From Roseisolibacter agri (GTDB taxonomy: Bacteria; Gemmatimonadota; Gemmatimonadetes; Gemmatimonadales; Gemmatimonadaceae), in the NCBI RefSeq assembly GCF_030159095.1, contig NZ_BRXS01000001.1, forward strand, positions 682,001-746,000: a stretch of DNA of 64,000 nucleotides, read 5' to 3'. This document shows positions 41,747-49,541 of this stretch, one piece after another. The position numbers and the translations under genes are program-made. Position 1 is the first letter of the stretch. Every line of letters starts with the position of its first letter. Under the pieces are notes generated by a model. The model worked only from the letters and a program-made list of their open reading frames with translations, did not search any database and was not told where the DNA came from.

Positions 41747-43065
41747 GCGCCGGAGGCGCGCGCTCCCTCAAGGAACCGCGCGATCACGCCGTACACGCGA
41801 TCCAGCTCCTCGTCGGTCGTGCAGAACGGCGGCAGCACGTAGCACGCGTCGCCGAGCGGGCGCAGGAGCACGCCCTCTTCCAGCGCGAAGGTCGCGAGCT
41901 CGCGGCCGACCGGGTTCAGGTAGCCGCCGCCCGCGCGCGCGTCCACGAGGTCCAGCGCGGCGATCGTCCCCATCACGCGCGGCGCGCGCACGAGCGGATG
42001 CGCGCCGAGCGCGTCGAGGTGGCGCCGGTGCGCGGCCTCGATGCGCGCGCGTGCCTGCGTGCTCGCGTCGGACTCCAGCAGCCGCAGGCTCGCCAGCGCG
42101 GCGGCGCACGTGACCGGGTTCGCCGTGTAGGAGTGGCCGTGGAAGAGCGTGCGTGTGCGGTCGTCGCTCAGGAACCCTGCGAACAGCTCCTCGCGCACCA
42201 CCGTCGCGCCCATCGGCAGGAAGCCGCCGGTGATCCCCTTGGACAGGCAGATCATGTCGGGCGCGACGCCCGCGCGTCCGCACGCGAACAGCGCGCCCGT
42301 GCGCCCGAATCCCGTCATCACCTCGTCGGCGATGAGCAGCACGCCGCGCGCGCGGCAGCGGTCGGCGAGCGCGCGCAGCGTGTCCTCACGCCACATGCGC
42401 ATGCCGCCGGCGCCCAGCACCAGCGGCTCGACGATGAGCGCGGCGAGCTCGTGGCCGCGCGCGTCCAGCAGCGCGTCGAAGGCCGCCAGCGTCGCGTCCG
42501 CGTCCTCGCTGGGGTCGGGCAGGCGCGCGACGTCGAACAGCTGCGGCGCGAACGGCGCGCTGAAGATACTGCGCGCGCCCACGCTCATCGCGCCGAACGT
42601 GTCGCCGTGGTAGGCATGCTCCAGCGCCGCCACCAAGCGCCGCGGCTCGCCGCGGTTGTGCCACCACTGCAGCGCGATCTTGAGCGCCGCCTCCACCGCC
42701 GTCGAGCCGTCGTCCGAGAGGAAGACGCGCGTGAGCCCCGGCGGCAGCACGCGCGCGAGCGCCGCGCTCAGCTCCGCGGCCGGCGCGTGCGTGAAGCCCG
42801 CGAAGATCACCTGCTCCAGCGTCCGCGCCTGCTCCGCGATCGCCTCGGCGATGCTCGGCTCCGCGTGCCCGTGCAACGTCACCCACCAGCTGGAGATCGC
42901 GTCGAGGATGGCGCGGCCGTCGCGCGCGTGCAGCGTGGCGCCGTGCGCGCGCACGATCTCCACGGGCGCGGGCGCCTGCCAGTGCTGCGTGTACGGGTGC
43001 CAGACGTGCCGCGCGTCGAGGGTGCCGACGTCGTTCGTGGCGTCGAGCCCGGCGTCGATCGTCAC
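41743..43065 (-). CDS. bioA: Adenosylmethionine-8-amino-7-oxononanoate aminotransferase
   Basis: A 440-residue class III aminotransferase that makes 7,8-diaminopelargonate with SAM as amino donor. Seen are DARHVWHPYTQHWQAP near the N-terminus, the typical BioA substrate region, then SSWWVTLHGH, LEHAYHGDTFGAMSVG, LIADEVMTGFGRTG and the PLP lysine in CLSKGITGGFLPMG. The GTG start overlaps the bioF stop and its own stop overlaps the bioD start, so bioF-bioA-bioD are translationally coupled. Confidence 0.95.
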   Translation of the reverse strand: MTIDAGLDATNDVGTLDARHVWHPYTQHWQAPAPVEIVRAHGATLHARDGRAILDAISSWWVTLHGHAEPSIAEAIAEQARTLEQVIFAGFTHAPAAELSAALARVLPPGLTRVFLSDDGSTAVEAALKIALQWWHNRGEPRRLVAALEHAYHGDTFGAMSVGARSIFSAPFAPQLFDVARLPDPSEDADATLAAFDALLDARGHELAALIVEPLVLGAGGMRMWREDTLRALADRCRARGVLLIADEVMTGFGRTGALFACGRAGVAPDMICLSKGITGGFLPMGATVVREELFAGFLSDDRTRTLFHGHSYTANPVTCAAALASLRLLESDASTQARARIEAAHRRHLDALGAHPLVRAPRVMGTIAALDLVDARAGGGYLNPVGRELATFALEEGVLLRPLGDACYVLPPFCTTDEELDRVYGVIARFLEGARASGA

Positions 43066-44294
43066 AGCGTCTCCGCGAGCGCGGCCAGGAGCCCGTCCAC
43101 CTGCGCGTCCGTGTGCGCGGCGCTCGCGCTCACGCGCAGCCGCGAGCCGCCCGGCGGCACGGTGGGCGGACGGATCGCGCCGACCAGATAGCCACGCGCG
43201 CGCAGCGCCTCGCCCACCGCGAGCGTCGCGCGTGGATCGCCGACGGGCACCGGCACGACGTGGCCGTCGGGCGCGCCCGGCGCGGGACGGCCCATCGCCG
43301 CGAGCCCCGCGCGCAGCCGCGCCGCGACCGCGCGCACGCGCGTGCGCCGCCACGGCTCGTCGTGCGCGACCGCGAGCGCGTGCAGCGTGGCCGCGGCGAG
43401 CGCCGGTGGCGTGCCCGTGGTGAACACGAACGAGCGCGCGCGATGCAGCAGCAGGTCGCACAGCGCCGCGCTCCCCGCGACGAACGCGCCCGCGGTGCCC
43501 AGCGCCTTGCCGAGCGTGCCGACGGTGACGTCGACGGTGACGCCCCAGTGTGCGGCGCTGCCGCGTCCATCGGGGCCGAGCACGCCGGTGGCGTGCGCGT
43601 CGTCGACGTAGGTGAACGCGCCGTGCGCGCGCGCGATCGCCACCAGCGCGTCCAGCGGGCACAGGTCGCCGTCCATCGAGTACACACCCTCGACGACGAT
43701 CCAGCGGCGGCGGAAGCGCGACGCGTCCTCGTGCAGCATGCCGTCGAGCGCCGCGAGGTCGCCGTGCGGGAAGACGCGCACCGTCGCGCGCGACAGCCGC
43801 GCGCCGTCGATCAGCGAGGCGTGGTTCAGCGCGTCGGCGTAGATCGCGTCCTCGCGGCCGGCCAGCGCGGGCAGCGCGCCGGCGTTCGCGGCCCAGCCGC
43901 TGGAGAAGAGCAGCGCGCGCGGCGTGCCCTTGAGCGCGGCGAGCGCCTCCTCCAGCGCGTGGTGCGCGGGATGGTCGCCCGAGATCAGCCGCGCCGCGCC
44001 GGCGCCGAGCCCCTCGCGCGCGAGCAGCTCGGCCGCGGCGGCCGCGGGGCGCGGATCGGCCGCGAGGCCCAGGTAGTCGTTCGACGCGAAGTCCAGGAGC
44101 GTCACGCCGTCCGCCGCGCGCAGCTCGGCGCCCGCGACGCGCGTCAGCGGCCGCAGCCGGCGCCGCAGGCCGGCATCGTCGAGCGTCGCGAGCTCGTGCG
44201 ACAGCTGCACGTCCAGCGACGCGTCCGGCGACGCATCCAGTGTCGCGGGCGCGGGCGACGGAGCAGGGGAGACGGAGGCGGCGAGATCTGGCAT
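43062..44294 (-). CDS. bioF: 8-amino-7-oxononanoate synthase
   Basis: A 410-residue PLP enzyme condensing pimeloyl-thioester with alanine. Family motifs are LLDFASNDYLGLA, GAGAARLISGDHPAHHALE, DALNHASLIDGARLS, VVEGVYSMDGDLCPL, YVDDAHATGVLG and the PLP Lys in GTLGKALGTAGAF. The N-terminal 40 residues form an Ala/Ser/Pro-rich extension. The ATG at 44294 follows a TAGCTT box by 10 nt and is preferred over an upstream frame start at 44330. No bioC or bioH was seen here, so the pimeloyl precursor pathway must be encoded elsewhere. Confidence 0.93.
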   Translation of the reverse strand: MPDLAASVSPAPSPAPATLDASPDASLDVQLSHELATLDDAGLRRRLRPLTRVAGAELRAADGVTLLDFASNDYLGLAADPRPAAAAAELLAREGLGAGAARLISGDHPAHHALEEALAALKGTPRALLFSSGWAANAGALPALAGREDAIYADALNHASLIDGARLSRATVRVFPHGDLAALDGMLHEDASRFRRRWIVVEGVYSMDGDLCPLDALVAIARAHGAFTYVDDAHATGVLGPDGRGSAAHWGVTVDVTVGTLGKALGTAGAFVAGSAALCDLLLHRARSFVFTTGTPPALAAATLHALAVAHDEPWRRTRVRAVAARLRAGLAAMGRPAPGAPDGHVVPVPVGDPRATLAVGEALRARGYLVGAIRPPTVPPGGSRLRVSASAAHTDAQVDGLLAALAETL

Positions 44295-44304
44295 CGGCCC
44301 GCGC

Positions 44305-44310
44305 AAGCTA
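44305..44310 (-). promoter_or_regulatory. Candidate -10 element, bioF
   Basis: On the minus strand GGGTTAGCTTGCG contains TAGCTT with 10 nt to the ATG at 44294. The transcript would have little or no leader. No BirA-type operator was recognised nearby. Confidence 0.4.
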
Positions 44311-44414
44311 ACCCGGCCGCCGCGGCGCACGAATCCTCCCGTGCTGGCGCGGCGTACGGAGCGCGTTATCGTGGGAACCGTGCGCCCGCTCGGTCCCTCC
44401 CGCCGGAGCCCGCC

Positions 44415-45515
44415 ATGCGCCGATCATCCCTCCTCTCGCTGCTCGCGCCGCTGGTCGCCGCGGCCCTCGTGATTCCCGCGCGTGACGCTCGCGCGCAGAC
44501 CCCCGAGCGCCGCGTGCTGCGTGGCGAGGATCCCGTGGTCTATCACGTCGTCGGCCGGCTGCGCGTCGTCGCGGGCAGCGGGAGCGACGTCGCCGTGGAG
44601 GTGACGCGCCGCGGCCGCGACGCGGACCAGACCATCGTCGATCAGGGCAGCATCGGCGGCCGCGAGACGCTGCGCGTGTTCACGCGCGCGCCGCGCATCG
44701 TCTACCCGGGCATGGGACGCGGCGACGTCGTGCGCGCGGAGCTGCGGCGCGACGGCACCTTCGGCGGCGAGACCACGCGCAGCGGCTTCCTCGGCACGCA
44801 CGTCTTCTCGCGCGGCGGCGCCGACGGCATCGAGATCCGCGGCGACGGCCGCGGCGCGGAGACGTGGGCGGACGTCACGGTCACGGTGCCCGCGGGGCGG
44901 CGCGTGGCGGTGCACCTGCTGGCGGGCGAGGCGACCGTCAGCAACGTCGAGGGCGACCTGTCGGTGGACGTGCACGCCGCGTCGCTGACGAGCGAGCGGA
45001 CGCGCGGCCGGCTGCGCGTGGATGCCGGCTCGGGCCCGGTGCGCGTGACCGACGCGCAGGGCGACATCGACCTCGACGCGGGCTCGGGGCGCGTGGACGT
45101 GACGCGCGTGAAGGCGAACGCGCTGCGCGTGGACGCGGGCTCGGGCGCGCTGCGCGGCACCGACGTCGACGCCGAGCGTCTCGATCTCGACCTCGGCTCC
45201 GGCGGCACGCGGCTCGACGGAGTCCGCGCGCGCACGCTGCGCCTGGACAGCGGCAGCGGCAGCGTGGACCTCGGCCTGCTGGTGGGCGCGGAGGACGTGC
45301 GCATCGACTCCGGGTCGGGCACGGTGACGCTGCGGCTGCCGGCGGCGTTCGGCGCGACGCTCGACATCGACAGCGGGAGCGGCGGCATCGACAGCGAGCT
45401 GCCGATCAGCGTCACGCACCGCGAGCGCGACCGGCTCACGGGCCGCATCGGCGACGGGCGCGGGCGGATCGCCATCGAGACGGGATCGGGCGGCGTGCGG
45501 CTGCGCCGCAGCTAG
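44415..45515 (+). CDS. Secreted DUF4097-type beta-strand repeat protein
   Basis: A 366-residue protein with a signal peptide (SLLSLLAPLVAAALVIPARDARAQ). From about residue 200 the motif D-[AS/L]-G-S-G recurs roughly every 20 residues, eight times in all, for example RVDAGSGPVRV, DLDAGSGRVDV, RLDSGSGSVDL and DIDSGSGGIDS. This is the pattern of the DUF4097 family, predicted to form a right-handed beta-helix. The function of such proteins is unknown; some are encoded near anti-sigma factors. A TATCGT patch near 44366 may belong to its promoter. It diverges from bioF. Confidence 0.85.
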   Translation: MRRSSLLSLLAPLVAAALVIPARDARAQTPERRVLRGEDPVVYHVVGRLRVVAGSGSDVAVEVTRRGRDADQTIVDQGSIGGRETLRVFTRAPRIVYPGMGRGDVVRAELRRDGTFGGETTRSGFLGTHVFSRGGADGIEIRGDGRGAETWADVTVTVPAGRRVAVHLLAGEATVSNVEGDLSVDVHAASLTSERTRGRLRVDAGSGPVRVTDAQGDIDLDAGSGRVDVTRVKANALRVDAGSGALRGTDVDAERLDLDLGSGGTRLDGVRARTLRLDSGSGSVDLGLLVGAEDVRIDSGSGTVTLRLPAAFGATLDIDSGSGGIDSELPISVTHRERDRLTGRIGDGRGRIAIETGSGGVRLRRS

Positions 45516-45529
45516 CGGCTGCTAGGCGC

Positions 45530-46156
45530 TCAGAGCAGCGCCTTCACGTCGGCCGCGATCCCTTCGGGCCGGCTCTGCGGATCGAACAGCAGCCGCAGCC
45601 GGCCCTCGCCGTCCACGACGAAGGTGCGCGGCGTGTGCGAGACCATCGTCATGGGCGCGGCCTGTCCCGCGCCGTGCGCGGCGTGCGGGTCGGCCTGCGG
45701 CGTCTCGGGCACCGCGGCGACGCCCCACGCGGCGCGTACCGCCTCCAGCTGCGCCGGCGTCCCGCTCAGTCCCACGAACGCGGGGTCGAAGCGGCGCGCG
45801 TAGGCGGCCGCGGTGTCGGGCGAGTCGCGCTCCGGATCGACCGACACGAAGACCCAGCGCACGCCGGCGGTGTCGGCGCCGAGGAGCTTCCGCGCCTTCG
45901 ACCAGTCGGCGAGGGTGGTGGGGCAGACGTCGGGGCAGTGCGTGTAGCCGAAGAACACGAGCACCACCTTGCCGCGCTCCTGCGCGAGGTCGAACGCCCG
46001 TCCACCGCCGGCCGTCAGCGCGAGCGCGGGCGCGGGTGCGGGCGGATCGACCGGGCTGCCGTGCCAGTCGTGCGTCATCTGGCAGGCAGACGCGAACGCG
46101 GTCGCGAGCACGATCGCGGCGGCGACCACTCGGCGGATTCGGGGGCGGGGCGACAT
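45530..46156 (-). CDS. SCO1/SenC-family copper chaperone-like protein
   Basis: A 208-residue lipoprotein-like thioredoxin-fold protein (signal VVAAAIVLATAFASAC). The copper-binding CxxxC is in YTHCPDVCPT, and the third ligand His lies in MVSHTPRTFVVD. Sco proteins deliver copper to the CuA site of cytochrome c oxidase. An insertion just before the His motif is His- and Met-rich (DPHAAHGAGQAAPMTM), which could add metal affinity. A TAGATT box ends exactly seven bases before the ATG, suggesting a leaderless message. No oxidase gene is present in this window. Confidence 0.9.
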   Translation of the reverse strand: MSPRPRIRRVVAAAIVLATAFASACQMTHDWHGSPVDPPAPAPALALTAGGGRAFDLAQERGKVVLVFFGYTHCPDVCPTTLADWSKARKLLGADTAGVRWVFVSVDPERDSPDTAAAYARRFDPAFVGLSGTPAQLEAVRAAWGVAAVPETPQADPHAAHGAGQAAPMTMVSHTPRTFVVDGEGRLRLLFDPQSRPEGIAADVKALL

Positions 46157-46163
46157 GCGGGAG

Positions 46164-46169
46164 AATCTA
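46164..46169 (-). promoter_or_regulatory. Candidate -10 element, Sco1 gene
   Basis: On the minus strand TAGATT is followed by seven bases and the ATG at 46156. That spacing matches the one before fadI and would give a leaderless transcript. Confidence 0.4.
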
Positions 46170-46230
46170 GGCTGCGGGCTGCGGGCTGCGGATCCTGCAC
46201 CGTGCCCGCGTCAGCTGGCCTCGCGCTCGG

Positions 46231-46384
46231 GCCGTTGGCCATTGGTGAGGATGCGGATGCTCCGGATCGGAACGGATCTGACGGATCGCTCCGTGTGGCG
46301 CATCGGGCGTCGCCGCCACGCGGAGCGATCCGAAGCATCGCTCTTCAAGATCCGGAGCATCCGTAACCTCCCCAACCGGCAACA
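46231..46384. repeat. Palindromic intergenic element, family Q (copy 3, without P)
   Basis: Hairpin with GCCGTTGGCCATTGGTGAGG on the left and CCTCCCCAACCGGCAAC on the right, core GGATGCGGATGCTCCGGATC / GATCCGGAGCATCC. It is enclosed by an outer 22-nt inverted repeat with one mismatch, 46177-46198 with 46412-46433 (GGCTGCGGGC...ATCCTGC). It is the only Q copy here not followed by P. Confidence 0.8.
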
Positions 46385-46512
46385 GGTTCGGCGCGCCGAC
46401 GATGTGCGAGCGCAGGATCCGCGGCCCGCAGCCGAAACGCGCAACGCCCCGCCGACCACGGAGGGCGGCGGGGCGTCGGAACGGTCGCGGCGGGGCGAGC
46501 CCGCGCGGCGCG

Positions 46513-46755
46513 TCAGCGCGCGTAGCGCTTCTTGAACTTGTCGACGCGACCCTGCGTGTCCACCAGGCGCTGCTCGCCGGTGAAGAACGGGTGCGACATG
46601 TTCGTGATCTCGAGCGGCACGACCGGGTACTGCTGGCCGTCGCTCAGCGTGATCTTCTGCTCGGACGTCATCGTCGAACGGGTCACGATGAGCTGACCGT
46701 TCGAGAGGTCCTTGAAGACCACGGGGTGGTAGAGGGGATGGATGTCGGGCTTCAT
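46513..46755 (-). CDS. rpmE2: 50S ribosomal protein bL31 type B
   Basis: An 80-residue ribosomal protein: MKPDIHPLYHPVVFKDLSNG at the start, then SHPFFTGEQRLVDTQGRVDKF and the basic end KKRYAR. It lacks the CxxC zinc cysteines of the zinc-binding paralogue, so it is the zinc-independent form often favoured under zinc limitation. GGAAGGA lies upstream of the ATG within the 117-nt gap to the next gene, which otherwise shows nothing recognisable. Confidence 0.95.
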   Translation of the reverse strand: MKPDIHPLYHPVVFKDLSNGQLIVTRSTMTSEQKITLSDGQQYPVVPLEITNMSHPFFTGEQRLVDTQGRVDKFKKRYAR

Positions 46756-46872
46756 CGCGCGGTGTGGCGAGGGGTCCTTCCGAGGAGCCGATGCCGACCG
46801 GCTCCGGGCACGCGCCCGAAGGCGCGGCGGTGATGGCGCGCGCGGAGCTGACCCCGTACGCAGCCACGGAAG

Positions 46873-47352
46873 CTAGCCGGTCCCGGCGGGAATCTCCACT
46901 GGCTCCCCCGCCGGCGCCCCCGTGCCGTCCACGAACCGGGACCGCTGCTCGGGCGTCGGGAGCAGGCAGGAGGGGTCCGCCCGCCCCGCCAGGCGCAGCC
47001 GGTGCCGGGCGATCAGGTCGTAGACCGCGTCCCGCAGCCCGCGCGGGGCCAGCCGGCCGAGGGCGGCGAGGACCCGCCAGCCGCCGCCCAGATAGGTCAG
47101 CGTCCGGAGCGCCGCGTCCGACCGGACCAGCACCCGGCCGATCCCGCCGCGGGCGTCCGGCTCGACCCAGAGCACCGAGTCGATCCCGGCCAGCTCGGGG
47201 CGGGCCCGGCGCGCCGCGTCACCCGTGGCGCCCTGGAGCGTCGCGAAGCGGAGCGACCGGTCGCGCCCCTCCCGGGCCAGCACGAACTGGACGCTGCGGG
47301 CGCAGAAGCCGCAGTCGCCGTCGTAGAGGAGGATCGGGGCGGGGGCGTTCAT
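46873..47352 (-). CDS. DCC-family (DUF393) thiol-disulfide oxidoreductase-like protein
   Basis: A 159-residue protein beginning ILLYDGDCGFCARSVQFVL, the DxxCxxC signature that names the DCC family. LRFATLQGATGDAARRA and VLVRSDAALRTLTYLGGGWR are also typical. Family members are thioredoxin-like and thought to act in thiol redox, but no reaction is firmly established. It lies 18 nt after an OsmC-family gene, which itself overlaps a sulfurtransferase gene, making a small thiol-related cluster on one strand. Confidence 0.9.
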   Translation of the reverse strand: MNAPAPILLYDGDCGFCARSVQFVLAREGRDRSLRFATLQGATGDAARRARPELAGIDSVLWVEPDARGGIGRVLVRSDAALRTLTYLGGGWRVLAALGRLAPRGLRDAVYDLIARHRLRLAGRADPSCLLPTPEQRSRFVDGTGAPAGEPVEIPAGTG

Positions 47353-47370
47353 CCGGTCGCGAAGGGCCGA

Positions 47371-47874
47371 TCAGCCCTCGCCGTTCAGCTCCAGCCGCCA
47401 CGTCACCGGCACGTCCGCGCGCAGCGAGTCGCGCACCGAGCAGTACTTCGTCACCGCCAGCTCGATCGCGCGCTCGGCGTGCACGCGCTCGATCCCCGCG
47501 CCGCGGATGTGGTAGACCAGCTCCACGTCCGTCAGCCGCGCCGGCACGCCCGCGAAGCGCGGCGCCGTGGCGTCGACCGTCAGCGCCTCGACCGGCGTGC
47601 GCCGCTTGGCGAGGATGTCGACCACGTCGACCGCGGTGCAGCTGGCGAGCGCCGAGACGAGCGTGTCGACCGGGCTCGGGCCCGTCTTGGCCGAGCTGTC
47701 GATGATCTGCGTCGGCCCGCCGGGACGCCCGGCCTCGAAGCGCCCCTCGCCCTGCCACGTCACGTGCACGCGCGCCGGCGGCTTGCCCGCGGTGGGAGCC
47801 GCCGGCGCCGCGGGCGCGCCGGGTGCCGCGCCGTTCGTCTCCGCGTTCCACGTCTCCGTCGTCGACTCCGACAT
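47371..47874 (-). CDS. OsmC-family peroxiredoxin-like protein
   Basis: A 167-residue protein of the OsmC/Ohr superfamily, which reduces organic hydroperoxides through two cysteines. These are visible as SALASCTAVDVVDIL and TKYCSVRDSLRA. The first 35 residues are an Ala/Pro/Thr-rich extension. FEAGRPGGPTQIIDSSAKTGPSPVDTLV precedes the first Cys as in YhfA-like members. Its ATG shares one base with the stop of the sseA-like gene upstream, so the two are coupled. Confidence 0.9.
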   Translation of the reverse strand: MSESTTETWNAETNGAAPGAPAAPAAPTAGKPPARVHVTWQGEGRFEAGRPGGPTQIIDSSAKTGPSPVDTLVSALASCTAVDVVDILAKRRTPVEALTVDATAPRFAGVPARLTDVELVYHIRGAGIERVHAERAIELAVTKYCSVRDSLRADVPVTWRLELNGEG

Positions 47875-48755
47875 CACGATCCTCGCTCGATGGGGGCGCG
47901 CACCGAGTTGCCCCACTCGGTCCAGCTGCCGTCGTAGTTGCGAACCTTCTGGTAGCCCAGCAGGTAGGTGAGCACGAACCAGGTGTGGCTGGAGCGCTCG
48001 CCGATGCGGCAGTACGCGATCACGTCGGCGTCGGGCGTGAGCCCCGCCTCGCCTTCGTAAATCGCGCGCAGCTCGTCGGCGCTCCTGAACGTCCCGTCCG
48101 GGTTGGCCGCGCGCGCCCACGGGACGCTGCGCGCCGTCGGGATGTGCCCGCCCCGCAGCGTGCCCTCCTGCGGGTACTCGGGCATGTGCGTGCGCTCGCC
48201 GCTGAACTCCTGCGGGCTGCGCACGTCGATCAGCTTCCCCTTCGCCTGCAGGTGGGCGCGCACGTCGTCCATGAAGGCGCGGATGCGCGCGTCGTCGCGC
48301 TCGGGCGCGCGGTACTGCGTCGGCGGATACGACGGACGCTCGGTCGTCAGCTCGCGCCCTTCCTGCTCCCACTTCGTGCGCCCGCCGTCCATGATGCGCG
48401 CGTTGCGGAAGCCGAACAGCTGGAAGACCCAGAACGCGTACGTCGCCCACCAGTTGTTCTTGTCGCCGTAGAAGACGACCGTCGTCGACTCGTCGATGCC
48501 GAGGGCGCGCACGCGCTGCTCGAACTGCGCGCGGTCCACGTAGTCGCGCACGACGGCGTCGTTGAGGTCCGCGTGCCAGTCGATCTTCTGCGCGCCGGGG
48601 ATGTGCCCGAGGTCGTAGAGCAGCACGTCCTCGTTGCTCTCCAGGAGCCGCAGCGACGGATCCTGCAGGTGGTCCGCCACCCACTGCGTGGAGACCAGCG
48701 CTTCGGGGTGCGCGTAGCCCTTGCTGGCCACGGCGGCATCGATCGCGGAAGACAT
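47874..48755 (-). CDS. sseA: Thiosulfate/3-mercaptopyruvate sulfurtransferase
   Basis: A 293-residue two-domain rhodanese transferring sulfane sulfur. The active-site loop in the C-terminal domain is [12 protein letters not shown] (Cys-Arg-x-Gly-x-Arg). The inactive N-terminal domain has [21 protein letters not shown] and [19 protein letters not shown]. The ATG at 48755 is preferred to a TTG at 48788 because a TAGCTT promoter-like hexamer covers 48788-48793 and would overlap the TTG. First gene of the sseA-osmC-DCC run. Confidence 0.92.
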   Translation of the reverse strand: MSSAIDAAVASKGYAHPEALVSTQWVADHLQDPSLRLLESNEDVLLYDLGHIPGAQKIDWHADLNDAVVRDYVDRAQFEQRVRALGIDESTTVVFYGDKNNWWATYAFWVFQLFGFRNARIMDGGRTKWEQEGRELTTERPSYPPTQYRAPERDDARIRAFMDDVRAHLQAKGKLIDVRSPQEFSGERTHMPEYPQEGTLRGGHIPTARSVPWARAANPDGTFRSADELRAIYEGEAGLTPDADVIAYCRIGERSSHTWFVLTYLLGYQKVRNYDGSWTEWGNSVRAPIERGS

Positions 48756-48787
48756 GGAGGCGCTCGTCGAGAGGATGGTGTCTCTCA

Positions 48788-48793
48788 AAGCTA
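48788..48793 (-). promoter_or_regulatory. Candidate -10 element, sseA
   Basis: On the minus strand GATTAGCTTTGAG contains TAGCTT, 32 nt before the ATG at 48755. It argues against the alternative TTG start. Confidence 0.35.
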
Positions 48794-48806
48794 ATCGCGA
48801 CGGCGG

Positions 48807-49151
48807 TCAGGCGATCTTCGTCCCGTCCGGCACCCGCGCGTCCGGCGCCAGCAGCACGACGTCGCCCGCGTCGGGGACGCCGCCCAGCACCAGCACCTCG
48901 CTCAGGTATCCTGCGACCCGCTTGGGCGGGAAGTTCACGACGGCCACCACCTGCCGCCCGACCAGCCCCGCGGCGTCGTAGCGGCGGGTGAGCTGCGCGC
49001 TCGAGCGCCGGCGGCCGAGCTCGGGACCGAAGTCGATCTCCAGCTTCAGCGCCGGCACGCGCGCCTCCGGGAACGGCTCGGCCGCGACGACGGTGCCGAC
49101 GCGCAGGTCGACGGCGAAGAACTGCTCGGGCGTGACGGGCTCGGATGCCAT
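48807..49151 (-). CDS. csaA: CsaA-type tRNA-binding-domain chaperone
   Basis: A 114-residue protein consisting of a single EMAP/tRNA-binding OB-fold domain. Typical sequences are FFAVDLRVGTVVAAEPFPEA, PALKLEIDFGPELG, SSAQLTRRYDAAGLVGRQVV, AVVNFPPKRVAGYLSEVLVL and DVVLLAPDARVPDGTKI. CsaA was described in Bacillus as a secretion-related chaperone and binds tRNA-like ligands. It diverges from the ferredoxin-like gene at 49230. Confidence 0.93.
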   Translation of the reverse strand: MASEPVTPEQFFAVDLRVGTVVAAEPFPEARVPALKLEIDFGPELGRRRSSAQLTRRYDAAGLVGRQVVAVVNFPPKRVAGYLSEVLVLGGVPDAGDVVLLAPDARVPDGTKIA

Positions 49152-49229
49152 GGGGGGGCCGGGATGGTGGGCGCGCGACGGATGACCGGCAGGGGCGCCG
49201 CGGCAGGCGCCTTGCGACGGGCGGGCCGC

Positions 49230-49541
49230 ATGAGCCAGTACGAGCGCCACGTGTTCGTGTGCGACGGCAAGCGGTGCGGCCGCGACGGCAGCGAGGACGT
49301 GCGCGACGCGCTGAAGGAATGCGTGTCGCGCGCGGGACTCAAGAAGCGGGTGCGGATCAACCGCGCCGGCTGCCTGGGCCAGTGCGGCCACGGGCCGATG
49401 GTGGTCGTCTACCCCGAGGGCGTCTGGTACGCGGGCGTGGACGCCGCCGGCGGCCGCCGCATCGGCGAGGAGCATCTGATCGGCGGCCGGGTCGTCAGCG
49501 CCCTGCGCTACGTCGCCCCGCCCGGCGACAACAAGCGATGA
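49230..49541 (+). CDS. Thioredoxin-like [2Fe-2S] ferredoxin (paralogue 1)
   Basis: A 103-residue protein of the thioredoxin-like [2Fe-2S] ferredoxin family. Four cysteines suit a cluster: CDGKRCGRDG in the first part and GCLGQCGHGPMVVVYPEG in the second. VWYAGV follows as in the family. It probably carries electrons or senses redox state in the cytoplasm. Its stop overlaps the start of the RMD1-like gene (ATGA). A second paralogue lies two genes downstream at 51252. Confidence 0.9.
   Translation: MSQYERHVFVCDGKRCGRDGSEDVRDALKECVSRAGLKKRVRINRAGCLGQCGHGPMVVVYPEGVWYAGVDAAGGRRIGEEHLIGGRVVSALRYVAPPGDNKR

Noticed and set aside
44295-44414. BirA-type operator between bioF and the DUF4097 gene
   Set aside because: No TTGTAAACC-like inverted repeat is present; only a -10-like TAGCTT was found.
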